Program-made: the position numbers and the translations under genes
NCBI GenBank assembly: GCA_022749755.1
Contig: CM040444.1
Span: 875,026-939,025, forward strand
Reading direction: 5' to 3'
Origin: Azadirachta indica
Lineage: Eukaryota > Streptophyta > Magnoliopsida > Sapindales > Meliaceae
DNA length: 64,000 bases
Shown here: one piece after another, positions 49,700-62,234 of the stretch
Layout: each line of letters opens with the position of its first letter
Numbering within the stretch: the stretch's first letter is position 1
The notes under the pieces: generated by a model
Seen by the model: only the letters and a program-made list of their open reading frames with translations
The model's database searches: none
What the model was told of the DNA's origin: nothing

Positions 49700-50430
49700 C
49701 TCTCATTGGTCACCGTATGTCTGTTTTAGTGAAGTTTAAGGCTCTTTCATACGTCTTAATGTACATTTTTTATAAAAAATCCCTGAATAACAGCTACAGT
49801 GACCTTGTGCACATGTTATACACCAAGGCCTGTAGCCTATTGGGATAATCATACACCATAAATTGTAAAATAGCATTGTTGAATTGCTATATAAAAGCTT
49901 GATTTGGGTCTTTTTCACCTTATGTTAAATAAGGTGTCTAAGTTCCTTTCTAGATCCCTTGCACTGCTAAAGCAATTCACAAACTCTATGTATATATATA
50001 GGTGAGAAAATGAGTGAATATTTCTCAATTTCATCTTTTTATGCGAGCATTATGTTGACCTTGAGAGTGTTAAGGCGAAAAACTTGCATATAACACCTGG
50101 CTCAGTATCGATTTGAAACAATGCTACTATGGCAACTTTACACCATGAGACAACACTTAAATCTCTATAAAACGTTCAGTAGGCACTGATGGTGTCATTG
50201 GCGAATACCCTTTGATGTTTAAGTAAGTTTTATGTCACGAAAGAAAAATATCTTGATTTCTTTCTATATTGAACTTTGAGAAATTAAAAAAAAATGTACT
50301 TACCTCTTTCCTTCTCCTTGTGGTTTTTATATGTTTACTATTATAGGGATATTAGCGGTGGTCTTATATGATCCACTCAATCTTGTCACCAGAGATCACA
50401 AGGCCCATATGTTCCTAATCTCCCATAACA
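49700..50430 (+). repeat. Inverted repeat family, plus-oriented copy
   Basis: Positions 49715-50000 are the reverse complement, with substitutions, of 53965-54240 (shared CCTTGTGCACATGTTATA, CTATATAAAAGCTT and AAATCCCT). Positions 50090-50410 match the reverse complement of 52550-52850 (TATCTTGATTTCTTTCTATA, CCTTGTGGTTTTTATAT). About 1.1 kb present in the other arm is missing between these blocks. The CTATATAAAAGCTT box suggests an LTR-type promoter. Confidence 0.65.
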
Positions 50431-52320
50431 TAGGATTTGATAATTTTAATATATATGGTCACTATTACAACATTACATATTTAAGATAGTTAAAAAGTAT
50501 TTTAAATAATTTTATAATACAGTTTTTTATGTAATACAAATAGTTTTCTTTTGACGTATTTTAGAATGTCATTAATTCAAGAAAATAATTTTTATTTGTA
50601 TTCAAAAGTATAACAAAACAGTTTTTACCCATATTCAAAAGTATAAGAAAACATTGTTTACCCATTTTTAAAAGTATAAGAAGATATTTTTTACCCATTT
50701 TTAAAAGTATAACAAAACAATTTTAAATGAGATAGGAACATTTTGCCCTATACAGTTTTAAATGAGATAAGAATATTCGACCCTTACACTATTGGTACTT
50801 AGTTTTAAATGAGATAGAAATATTTGAATGTTTGCACTGCACCAATAGTGCAGGGATTCCAACCAGTAGGTCAAATTGAAGAATACTATTATATTTTGCA
50901 CTGTTAATATATATATATATATATATAGTATATGCAAATATTAGATTTATATTAAATGCAACCAACCCTATATTTAAATAGACATTATATATTTGTAGAC
51001 TTTTTTCTTTTGTAATTTTTTTTTAAAAATTTGGATAAAAAAATTATATTTGTTAATTTTGTACTAAACTAATACTTTTTTATAAAAAATTGAATAAAAA
51101 TAAAACAAATAATTAAAAACAGTTTTCTATTGAAAACTAAATACATCATTTGATAAAACTCTTCTTCTTTTTTTAGAGAAAAAGGAGATAGTTTAAGAAT
51201 CGTTAATAGTTATTAAATTTGAATTATTGTATATTATAAAATTATTATATATAAAAATATAAAATTCTCAAAAATAAAGAGCATATTGGTAAAATTCTAA
51301 CTATTACAAAAATAACACCAAAGTTAATGAAACTATAAGAATAACAAACCTTCATGCATAATGTTAACAATCATTCAAGTAATTTAAGTTGACAAAAACC
51401 ATTCTTATGTACAACTGATAACAAGTAATTGTAAGGAAGAGATAGAAAGGTGAGAGTGGCTCACTTTGGTTTTAGATCTAAGATTTTCTCTTCATATACA
51501 TTTACAAAATAATTAGTTTTTAATATGTAAAATCATCATTTCACATATTATCAAAATAATATAATAAAAATAAATGTCTAATTTTTTATAAATTAATTAT
51601 TACAAATAAAATAATTAACAATAATCATCAATCTAATTGAGACAATATATATAAAATATAGCTAATAATAATTATTAAATTTATCTTAAAGATTTTAATT
51701 TTTGATAATTTTACAAAAAAAATATTTTGAGGACAATTATGAGATAAGTGAGGGTTGATTGATTAAAATGAAAATAATGAATCTTGTTTAATTGTTTATT
51801 AAATAATATGCATACAATTGTAATTTAACAAAACATTTTGAAAAATTTTTGCAAGGATTTGTGGCGGGTTGAGGAAAGAGAATAATCCCCATCCTTGACT
51901 CATTTTCAATTTGGGGATGAATAGTTTGTCCCGAACTCAATCTAAACGAGTCAACGCCTCGTGAAAATTTTTGCCATCTCCAGATATAGGTAAATTAAAA
52001 AAATAATGTTACGGGTATAGGATAACCCGCCACATGGACCCTTTGAGGATAGTCCTCGCATCAATATGCACCTTGAATAGCCACCTATGCTAGGTATGTG
52101 TATCACCATGAAGTAGTCACACCTTGGGCACATGGTTAATTGGGTTATAAAGGCCCACAATTTTAGGTTCCGACCTTAGTCTGAGAGAGCAAGTGATATA
52201 GAGGTCATTCAATGTGTGGAATAAGCACTACAAAAAGAAGACATGACTTGGGAATAAAAATGACTAGTATGGTATCATCATCCTTTCATTAGAAAATGTT
52301 GTGGTTCCATTAAAGCGATA
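50431..52320. other. AT-rich spacer, no gene seen
   Basis: Includes a three-fold phrase (AAAAGTATAA(C/G)(A/)AAA...TTTTTACCCA) at about 50600-50720 and a TA run at about 50907-50927. Nothing is recognised. Confidence 0.4.
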
Positions 52321-52543
52321 TGTAGGATGGTTTAAGTAAGACCACTAATAGGGCATTGAGCATGTTGCCAAGGTAAAGGGCGTGTTTTCTTCTTAAACAA
52401 GCCACAAAGGGCTTTATAGGAGACTGGAAAAATGTAGGATGGTTTAAGTAAGACCACTAATGGGGCATTGAGCATGTTGCCAAGGTAAGGGGCGTGTTCC
52501 TTCTTAAACAAGCCACAAAGGGCTTTATAGGAGACTGGAAAAA
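52321..52543. repeat. Tandem duplication of a 112-bp unit
   Basis: Units 52321-52432 and 52433-52543 both begin TGTAGGATGGTTTAAGTAAG and end GGAGACTGGAAAAA. They differ at only a few positions, so the duplication is recent. TGTAGG restarts a third time at 52544. Confidence 0.9.
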
Positions 52544-52549
52544 TGTAGG

Positions 52550-54260
52550 CCTTGTGATCTCTCATGGTAAGATGCGGTGGATCATGTGAGACTGCCACTA
52601 ATACCCCCTGGAACACTGAATATATAAAAACCACAAGGAAAAGGAAAGAGATAAGTACATTCCTTTTAAAATTTCTCAAGTTTGATATAGAAAGAAATCA
52701 AGATATTTAAGCATTGAAGGGTTTTCTTCAATGACACCACCGACCCTCATTGAATGTTTTCTAGATATTCAAGTGTCGCCTCATAATGTAAGTTGCCAAG
52801 GTAGCCTTATTTGAGATCGATATCGAGTAGGTAATGTATCCATTCCATAGCTGACGTGTTCCTCGTATAATGGAGAAATAGTGTAAGAATAATGTTTGTT
52901 GATTGAGACCCAACTTACGTGGCTAAAAGTAGGTTCACAAATACATGTGGCAATAGGTGTGAGGTTTTGTCATCAACATTTAACACCTTTTGTGGAGAAG
53001 CACAGTAAAAGAGCATTTTTCCTAGATATAAGGGGAGTTTTCTTAGGACACATTTAATAGACATGTCTAGAACCTGGTAGCCACCGTAGTGAGGACAGAG
53101 GTTGGGTAGGAAATAAACCAAGATATGAATGTTGCTTCTCGCTCGATGACATGTAACATAAGAATGAAGGATCTAGAAAACCAAATGTGAGAATTGATGA
53201 AGCAAAATGAAGGCTTGCAACAAAAATTAAGAGAGTTACAAAAGCAGTTAAAGGAAAAAGAGGTAAAAAAATGCCTCAAAGAAAGTTGGGGCATATATTT
53301 TGGGCAACCACACATGAAAAAGTTGTAAAATAGTAAAGGTAAAAATTAGTACTCTATAGAACTAATCTACTCTTATCTCACAACCATAGGGTAACAGTGA
53401 AGAAAAAGGCAAAGACTTGATTATACGAAATAATGTGCAAGAGAGAAGGTGCACTACAAGCTTGTACATCCATTTGGGGAGCACTGTAGCCATAGGCGGG
53501 TATGATCTTGTGAGGTTGCCACGAGATAAGGAAGTAGTTGAAAGTATGCACGCCAGCTCATGAGTATGTGTCTACGATGATTTTGCACATAATGAAAAGG
53601 GCGAGGAAGGGTTACTAGAGTATTATAGAACTATCAAAGTAGAGACTAAAGGAAAACGAAAAGTATTTAGAGGAGATAATTGTTAGCCTGTAAGGAATTG
53701 CCTGGAGATCATGATGTTTATAAGACCCACTAGTAGTGTTAGATTCACCCTCAATGGTAGAGATTTAATTAGCACTACCACCCTAGAATTTTATAATGCC
53801 ATAGTTATAGTCTTACACGAGATACATTGATATAGTGGCTTATATTTATATAAGGAATAGATGGGGATGCAAATAGCTATCAACGGTGTTATATGTAAGT
53901 TTTTCCCCCTAACATTATCAGGGTTGGCACGATATTAGTATGAAAAGATAAAGTCCATAAGTTTTCACTTTTTTCCTCATTTATGTATAGAGTTTATAAA
54001 TTGCTGCAGAGGTGCCAAGGAACTAGATAAGGACTTAAACATTAAGAGGAAAAAGAGCCAAATAAAGCTTTTATATAGTAGTTCCACAGCACTATTATAC
54101 AATTCAGAATGGACAATGATTTTGTACGCTAAGGGCCTTAGTATATAACATGTGCACAAGGTGACTATGGCTGTTCTTTAGGGATTTTCTTCAAAAAGTA
54201 TACACTGGGATCCACGAGAGAGCCTTAAACTTCATTGAAACAACATAAAGTGGAAAAGCT
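52550..54260 (-). repeat. Inverted repeat family, minus-oriented copy
   Basis: Fuller copy of the element at 49700-50430, in opposite orientation. The middle (52850-53960), absent from the other arm, carries on the plus strand a coiled-coil-like reading (LMKQNEGLQQKLRELQKQLK, about 53195-53255). That resembles a retroelement gag N-terminus or a chance heptad pattern. The element class is unproven. Confidence 0.55.
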
Positions 54261-54616
54261 ACTGATCGAGCAGGCAAAAAGGCAGAAAAGGAAAGAAAGA
54301 GAATACCTCGCCTAATGACGTAAAAATGATGGAAGGAAAAAGAATAACTGCAATGATAAGCCATCTACTTTAAGCTTGTAACTATGGGCTCTTACAATAC
54401 TATTAGGGAATGTGCCACCAAGACAACATTGAGCAGGGAGACTGTAAGTGATGACAATGAAGATAGTCTATCAATTATGGTAGATAACAGGGAAGAAGGG
54501 CTAACTATCATCTTTAAAAGCAGGTGAAAATAGAAATGCAAGAAAGATGGCAAGTTCATTAGGTAGAAAGATGTACAAAAGGGGACCATTAAGCTCGAGT
54601 TAATGAAATGACCAAA
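54261..54616. other. No gene seen
   Basis: Unresolved continuation of the minus-oriented repeat, up to the LTR edge at 54617. Confidence 0.35.
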
Positions 54617-56019
54617 TGAAAGTAAAACTAGGCAACCTAAGAGGGGGGTGAATTAGGATTTCAAGAATTTTAATAATTGAAAGGCAACCCAACAACCAAC
54701 GCCAAGCAATTCAAATATTTCAGATTGTGAAATACTAAATTTAATGCACAATTCTAATCACCAATATGTGAATGTCAACAAATTAAGCTTCAATGTGTAT
54801 AGGCATCGTGTATAACAAATATCAACATTAACAATAATGGAGAGTACAGGAAGAGAGATTAAACACAATGATTTTTATATAGTTCGACAAACTACGTCTT
54901 TTGTCTAGGCCTTCAAACTCCAAGTTTGAAGATTTTGCCTCCAAATCCAAAGGCGTGCAAATACAACTCCAAATAAAACTTTTGGTGCTACTCAAACCTT
55001 ACACCAAGAGGAATTGATTAGTTACCTTTCCAACATTTACAAATCAAGTGATTTATGGGTGTCACTTAAATCTCACAATCCAAAAGTGTTTTTCTCAGAC
55101 TTATACACAAATAAAACAAGGAGAATATCTTGATTAAAGAGCTTGATCGAGGGATACACAAACAGTCTTTCTTTTAGATATAATTAGAAATGAAAACTAT
55201 GTGTGTCATGAAGTTGATGTTTGATTTGGAAATGAAAGCTCAATTTATTATAATCTAAAGCATGAAAGAAAGTTTCCCAAGGGTGTGAAACTTGTTTTAA
55301 GTGAGTGTAAATTAATATTTATAGTAAAAATTGGAACACTAGCATTTACTAGCAGTTAGGGGTTCCAAAATTTAATTTTCTAGAAGTTCGGTCGACCGAT
55401 ATTGTTAAGTCCATTGACTAACACTATTCAAAGACATTGTTTATGGTCACTGTTTACAAATTTAAAAACTTTGCATTTTAGTTCATTTTTAAGGTTTTAA
55501 AATCTTACAATTTATTTCAGTTTTTGAATTTCAAACTTTTTCAATTTAATCTACTTTTCAGATTTTGAGAATTTCATTTAAGTCCAATTTCAGGTTTCAA
55601 AATCTCCCAATTTGATCAATAAAATGTTTATGGCTATTTTTCATATATTTAAAAATTCACTTCAAAACTATATAGCTATATAAATTTTTGAAAAGTTTTT
55701 AAAATATTTGTTTTAATGAAAAATAAATTTGAGCTTTTAAGTATAAATTAAATATTTAATTTTAAAGACACAATATAAATAAAAAATCACCTAATGTGTA
55801 TTTCATCAATTCTTTAAATCTTCTCTTCAATTTGCTCTTGGGATTCCAATTTTGCTCTTTATAAATGCTTGATTTTGTATGTCCTTTTGATAATCAACTT
55901 ACATTCTAATTTTTTGTGTTAAAAATATTACAACAAATACTATAAGAAGAATTTAATTAATCAAGGATACCGATGTTTGTTATTATCAAAACAATGACTT
56001 ATTAGCCTTAGGGCTAACA
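54617..56019 (-). mobile_element. Probable copia 3' LTR, minus-oriented, about 1.4 kb
   Basis: On the minus strand the segment starts TGTTAGCCCTAAGG, right after a polypurine tract (AAAAAAGGGGGAGAT, plus 56020-56034 region). It ends ...CACCCCCCTCTTAGGTTGCC and then TTTCA. Both are hallmarks of long plant copia LTRs, in which the U5 end carries a C-run and the start follows GGGGGAGAT. A 5' LTR of the same element was not found to the right. The left edge, TGAAAG at 54617, is an estimate. Confidence 0.6.
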
Positions 56020-57904
56020 ATCTCCCCCTTTTTTATGATAACAAACCATTAATTGCCAATAAAAAATAATTTATAAATAAATCATAAAATAGGCAATTCA
56101 TCATATAATTCAAAATTCATGCTCCCTCTTAATAATAGCACTAACTCAACATTTAAGTATATGAGTATTGAAACGAAGTAGGCGTTCAAGCATTTGGCAA
56201 TCAATCAAACTTTCTCCCCTTTTTATTATCATAAAAAAAAATCAAATATAAATGTATAATAACAATTTTTGAAAATATATTTTACAGGTATTTTGAAGAA
56301 TTTTCAAAGTACAAACTCTCCCTAAAATTTTAAGTAAATGCAATCAATTACAAGGATAGAAGAATATAAGATTAAGCTATTAGGAACTTCTCCCCCTTTT
56401 TGTTTCAAAATTGCACAAAATGAAACATTTAAAACAACAAAACTTATTCATAAATTAAAATGCACTCATCATGTGAAATTAATGCAACACACACTAAAAT
56501 AAAAACACATCTTCCCCTAAGTGTATTGCATACCATATATACTTCCCCCTTTTCATACATCAAAACTCGGAGGAAAATAAAATCAAACTAGTAATTTGTT
56601 TCTACTCCTTTTTATATCAAAAGTGTGCATTATTGACAAATTCAAATCAATCCAAGTTATGCATAGATCAAAATGCACATATCATGTCATGTTAATGCAA
56701 GTCAAAAGGATAGAAGCATATCAAGATAAGCATATCCGTCTTTGGCATCATAATAAACCAAAAAAATTTCAAAAACAATTCAAGCAAATGAAAATAGGTT
56801 GCAAGAATGACATTTCTCTATGATCAAACCTTTGATGATATAGGTTTCTAAGCTTGCTTCCATTGATTTTCCAATGATTCATCCTCTTGCAGAGCTTCTA
56901 TTTTGTTTTCCTTGATGAACTATGTAATATGTGGGCAAAAAAACTTAAATTTTCGATTGACCACATTGAGCATTTTGGTAGACCAAATCTTGTCTTGGTT
57001 GCCTTGTTTTTGCTCTGTTTTCTAACCAATCAAGGTTTATGAAGTCATATTTATCTATAGAAATGTTCAAATTTAGTACCAAAAATTTCTCTAATCTCTC
57101 TGACTCCTAGGGCTTTTGATCCATATCCAATTTGCACATTTTGAATACCATATTCATTTTAGAAAAAATCAAGATTATGGCCTACTGTAGCTTTCAAACA
57201 GTTACGACCTCTGTGGATTAATCCTTGCACATCTTCTTGTAACAATGTCCGAATTGGATTATGTAAAATTCTACAAAAACTAGACATTTACTCCTTTCCA
57301 TCTTTATGTTCGTTGTCCCACAAAACAATACTAATCAGTCCCAGAGTTGCTTAAAATTAGGTTGCTGGTTTTTCAGATTGTGGAAGCCGTCACTTTCATT
57401 TCCTAATGTTTAAACCATCCATTCTTAATTCTAGATAATTGATATTTGGCTTAAATGAAATTGAAATATTAATCATAAAGTGATCAAAATTCATTTCATA
57501 TCTAGTTTGACATGATAAACGAATGAATGAATTAAATGGAAATATAGTGCATGTCAAGCAACTCGAAGAAGCATTAAGTGTAAATCAAGTATAAAATGAA
57601 ATGAGGGATGTTTTGTCTAAAATTGCTCATGACATGTATTTTCAAACTAGATATGATTACAAACTTAAACCACAACATATTCTTTGAGAAATTAAACTGA
57701 GAATCATGCATAAAGCAATAAAAAGGCAAGTTAAGAAATTTGATACCAATTTGCTTAGACATCATCTTTTTAATTTTCTCCAAGAATAAAATGTTTTCAT
57801 TTTGTATTTAGGGAGACTTAGCAAAATTTTCAGTATTCAACTTGAAATATGGGCTAGGAAAATTTTCAACTTGCAAAATTTTCATTTAATGAAATATGGG
57901 CTAG
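56020..57904 (-). mobile_element. Probable internal remnant of the same copia element
   Basis: Contains repeated CTTCCCCCTTTT-type tracts (about 56021, 56214, 56391, 56511 and 56544), purine tracts on the element's own strand. Such tracts are common between the pol end and the 3' LTR of large copia elements. No pol motif could be read, so the assignment rests on position. Confidence 0.3.
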
Positions 57905-58147
57905 GAAAATTTGATTAACATCCAAATGGAGTTTTAGTGACGACAAAAGTTGTCACCCAAAGTTCTACTGAAGGCCACGGCGATGGCATAATGTTGTCAT
58001 CGAAGAGACTATTAGCGACAACATGGTGTCGCTGTTGAAATATGATATGGTGACGGCACATAATTGCCGCAAAAAGTACTTTTGGCGACAACGGATTCTC
58101 GTCATCATATATTGTTTCAGCAACAATAATGTGTTGTCACTAAAAGA
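57905..58147. mobile_element. Terminal fragment of a DNA transposon (CACTA-like subterminal repeats)
   Basis: Carries repeated motifs in both orientations: GTGACGACAAAAGTTGTCAC, TTAGCGACAACATGG, TTGGCGACAACGG and GTTGTCACTAAAAG. Clusters of GCGACAAC/GTTGTCGC with CTAAAA are typical of non-autonomous CACTA subterminal regions. It abuts the protease exon fragment at 58148. Confidence 0.5.
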
Positions 58148-58322
58148 GTCCTTCAAGTGATCCTGTGTTCCTCTTCATCCTTATGTATCCACGATCTTCC
58201 CAATTGGATCCCTATGAGTTCTTCACTATTATGTAATCTAATCGCACTTCTTTACTTGTTCTATACCCAGTTGCTGTCACTCCATGATTAAGACGTGTTC
58301 CACAATACCCATGGACTACACC
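58148..58322 (-). pseudogene. Cysteine protease exon 4 relic
   Basis: The minus strand encodes the last protease exon: [34 protein letters not shown] and LEGL. The codon for Trp after KNS is a TAG stop, and the end after LEGL is cut by transposon-like DNA. No other exon is nearby. It is the only trace of a further family member between 36800 and 62309. Confidence 0.85.
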
Positions 58323-58689
58323 TTGCAAGCAAATAATTAATTATTATTATTAATTACTTATTTGTATAAGTCTATTGGCATTCGTATCATTTTATTTTTT
58401 AGTGAACTGTTTTTGTCTGAATGTGACCTCGTGGTTATAGAATTAGGAGATCTGAATCACATTTAAAATTGTGTGTTATTATTATTTTAATATTGATTAA
58501 TTAATTAATTTATTAAAATTAGCAACATACCTACAAACGAATCTTTTAATAATCTTACCATCTTTCTTTGTTTCTATTTTCGGCTTCTTTAAAGATGATA
58601 GTAGCTCTTATTCCATGTTATCACTAACATAATTTATAGAGTATCTTTACTATCACTACATAAGAGTCTCCTTGTTAGCATTATCATCT
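58323..58689. other. No gene seen
   Basis: Upstream part of the exon 4 relic's old intron, then AT-rich sequence without recognisable content. Confidence 0.35.
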
Positions 58690-59020
58690 ACGATTATTTT
58701 CATCATGCCTAACATCACCATCAACACTGTCTTCCCCATCATTTGACCACCTTGCTTCCACATTATTTACTTCTCCAGCTAGAACATAAGACTCATGATA
58801 ATCTGACTTTCCACCTCCAATCCATGAATGTTCATACGTGTTAGAGTTATTCATTGGATGGGTAGGGTTGAAAACTTGGAAAATTAAGTATTTTGTAAAT
58901 TGAGTATCGTACTCAACAAGTGGGGTGTAGCTGGGTTGTTGTTCTAGGTTGTGGGGCTGATGCGTGGGGCTGTAATTTGCTAAGTCATCATAAAAACTTG
59001 CGGTAATTCTATTATAGTCA
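58690..59020 (-). pseudogene. Unidentified coding-like stretch
   Basis: The minus strand stays open for about 105 codons: LANYSPTHQPHNLEQQPSYT, then PLVEYDTQF, HPMNNSNTYEHSWIGGG and LAGEVNNVEARWSNDGEDSV, ending GDVRHDENN before a stop. The composition (Asn, Tyr, acidic) is protein-like and unlike the AT-rich surroundings. I cannot assign it; N-terminal regions of plant transposases often look like this. No start codon or splice structure is clear. Confidence 0.35.
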
Positions 59021-59187
59021 GTTCATCTACATACCACAAACAAACAAACTATTTACTAAATTGCAACAGTGTAGTTAATTTCCTTCTCCACTTTCCATCA
59101 ATCATTATAAATTTATGATCACTTTAATAAACACTTTCTTGACAATAACAAGCAACAAAACTTGATAACAAACGAATGTCAATCAAC

Positions 59188-59525
59188 GTAACACACTTTA
59201 CTTTAATATTTTAACATCGTAACACACTTTAATATTTTAACATTATACACCTACTACCAAGCAACATGCACACAATCATAACACACTTTAATATTTTAAA
59301 TCGTAACACACTTTAATAATTTTACATTATGCACATACTGCCAATCAACATGCACAACACACTTCACTTTAATAATTTAATATTATGCACATACTGCCAA
59401 GCAACATGCACAACGCACTTCACTTTAATAATTTAACATTATGCACATACTGCCAAGCAACATGCGCAACACACTTTAATATTTTAACATTATGCACATA
59501 TTGCTAAGCAACACGCACACAACCA
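59188..59525. repeat. Minisatellite, ~62-bp units
   Basis: Five to six imperfect units built from AACACACTT(CACT)TTAATA(A/T)TTTAACATTATGCACATACTGCCAAGCAACATGCACAA-type sequence, with some shortened units. Non-coding. Confidence 0.85.
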
Positions 59526-59935
59526 CACACCGTTATTTAACTCGTAAAAGCAAACAAATAATATTTTAATAATACCCTATTAAAATGACATGTACATACT
59601 ATATTTTTAACCCATGTAATATTAATATAAACACCTCATTCATATTTAGTGTTCAATATCAACACTAGAAAACAAGTTTATTACCTTGTAGCTTCACACG
59701 ACCTCTAATATGCTAATAGTAATGCAATTGTAAGTAAAAGGTTTGAATTATTTTTTATTTGGGATTCAGTTAATGGTTCGTTTAACGTTGATTTAACACA
59801 CACATACTCCACTTTAGTATGGAATATTAGTGTTTTCTTTTGGCGTGATAAAAGGAAGAATTTAGAGGAACAATGAATGATTATGATTAAATCTAAAAAA
59901 AACTTGTAACAGCTAACAATTTTTTTTACGGGAAA
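59526..59935. other. No gene seen
   Basis: AT-rich sequence between the minisatellite and the foldback element. Confidence 0.35.
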
Positions 59936-59940
59936 ATATC

Positions 59941-61196
59941 TATTACCTTCTCAAGATTTGCGCTAAATACTCAATTCTTTTTTAAAGTTTCAGAAACGCC
60001 TGTTATGCCCCTACCTCCATTTTTCTTTCAACTTTTCCTTTACATAAATCAGCTTGAACCACCAAATCAAAGCGAACTAGAGCCAGCAAACTACTAACCT
60101 TTGAACTGCTAAACCAAACCATTCTTTTAAAATTTAAATATATATAATAATTTATACTTTTTAAGTTTAAAATAATTTAATATTAAAATTACTTATACAT
60201 AATTTATATTATTAATTAATTGTTAAATAATAACAAATATATGCACAAATTAAATATATTTTTCAAATTTTAATTTTTTTTTGAGAAATAAGTATATTTA
60301 TAATGAAATTGATATTATAAAAATTTAAAAATTAAATAATAATTATTATATGTAAAAATTATATACATTTTTTAACATTTAAAATTAATTTTTTTAAAAA
60401 ACAAATTGTTTATAATTAATTTTTTTATTATAAATAACTCAAATTTAATAATTATAATTATCCTATATAAATTCAATTATTAATTTATTTTAAACATGAT
60501 TTATCGGTTAATTTAGGAATAATTTTAACTTAAAAATAAAATTTTAATTATAATTTTTAATTTAGAAAAAAAATTTTAATAATTTTTAATTATAATTTTA
60601 GAAATTTATAAAATTTTTTTTCTAAATTAAAATTATAATTAAAAAAATATAATTATTAAAAATTATTATTTAGTCATAATAATTAAAAATTATAATTATT
60701 AGGAAATTATTAAAACTATTTATAACTAAAAAAATTAATTTTAAAAGTTTCAAAAAATATATTTAACTTTTACATATAATTATTATTATTTATTTTTAAA
60801 TTCTTAAAATATAAATTTGATTACAAATATAATTATTTTTTAAATTTTTTGTAAAAATTTCAAAAAATATAGTTAATTTCTACATATAATTGTTATTATT
60901 TAATAATTAATTAATAATATAAATTATGTATATGTAATTTTAATATAAAATTATTTTAAACTAAAAGATATAAATTATTATACATATATATATTTGAATT
61001 TTAAAAGAATGGTTCGGTTTAGCAGCTCAAAGATGCAATTTGCTAGTTTAAGTCCGGTTTGATTTGATAGTTCAGGTTAGTTTATATAAATGTAAAGTTG
61101 GAAGAAAAATGGAGGCAGGGGTAACAGATATTTCTGAAACCTTAAGGGGGAACTGAATAGTTAGCCTAAACCTTAGGGAGTAATAGGTATTTTTTG
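59941..61196. mobile_element. Foldback-type DNA element, long inverted arms
   Basis: The left arm (GAAAATATCTATTACC..., TTCTCAAGATTTG, TCCATTTTTCTTCCAACTTT-like, CTGCTAAACCAAACCATTCTTT, ATAATTTATA...) is the imperfect reverse complement of the right arm (...AAAGAATGGTTCGGTTTAGCAG, TGGAAGAAAAATGGAGGCAGGGGTAACAGATA, ATAGGTATTTTTT). Pairing continues from the ends inward for at least 300 bp (59941-60240 with 60890-61196) and probably further into the very AT-rich centre. There is no transposase and no clear target duplication. Confidence 0.75.
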
Positions 61197-62234
61197 TTAT
61201 TAACATGATGTGACATCTATTTTTTTCTTAACAGTCCCAAAAAATGCACACTTTCGCTACTTTCTAATTCTTTTTAACGCTTTTTACTAGTATGCATGTA
61301 GTATTTTATCTTTTTTTCTCTAACGGTAACAAAAAAAAAAACGTTGACAAAATGAATTTGTTTAATAATTAATTTTAAAGTGGAGTATATATGTTATTCA
61401 TGCAATAAAGGGGGATCCAGATGTCAATTGCCTACTAAAAATATTACAAATAGACAATATTTTTTGCAGTTAAATATTTGACAATAAAAGGTAGCAGTAA
61501 GTTTTTTTTCTTTTCAAATTATTTGTGGCCGTTACCTGTTGGTTACAAATACTTTTTATAATCAATACATATCGATTGTAAAATTGACAACAAATGCTTT
61601 ATGTAGTTGATTTTACTAGCCACGTATAAGAAAAAGATTTTTGCATCAGGACATATTGTAGCAATGCAATTTGGTCCTAAGTAGTTGTAATTAGGTTGTA
61701 TAAAAGGTTTTTGCAACCTTTTTTAATTGCCAAAGGGACTTTGTCTTGTAGTAAATAAATATTCTCAAATCTGAATAAAAAAATTATGTTAAAACACAAA
61801 AACTCAATTGAACTGGATTGGAACCCATCGGTCTGATTTCGATTAGGTTTTCTTTTTGTATTTGATTTGTTTTGGTCTGAAAAATAAAAAAAAAAGGTTT
61901 TGAGTTCGACTTAATTCTGAAAAAATCTGAACCGGATCTGATCGTAGCCCCTCTAATTGTAGTCTTCAAATTGGGCAACTTCTCTTGCTGTTAACGACTC
62001 CAAAGATCTTTTAGAAGATAGATTGCTCTATTTTGAATCCAATGGTGTGGGAGGTGAGAGTTTACTCGCTGGAAAACTGAATTTTCGGAGAAGATCTGTC
62101 ACTGACGACTGTAGCTTGAGATTGAAACTCCTGTTTACTGTAGCAAAATGATCTATTCGATATGAAAAGATAATATATATAATTAATTTATACCGTAAGT
62201 TGAAATACGTACAGGCTCCCCTCAATCTAGCTAG
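61197..62234. other. No gene seen; upstream region of the protease at 62309
   Basis: AT-rich sequence with nothing recognised. The last part should hold the promoter of the next gene. Confidence 0.4.

Noticed and set aside
52332..52679. 115-codon minus-strand frame with a duplicated peptide
   Set aside because: The repeated peptide is just the translation of the 112-bp tandem duplication inside a transposon-like region.
59188..59525. CRISPR-like array
   Set aside because: The whole ~62-bp unit is repeated with no unique spacers; it is a minisatellite in a plant genome.
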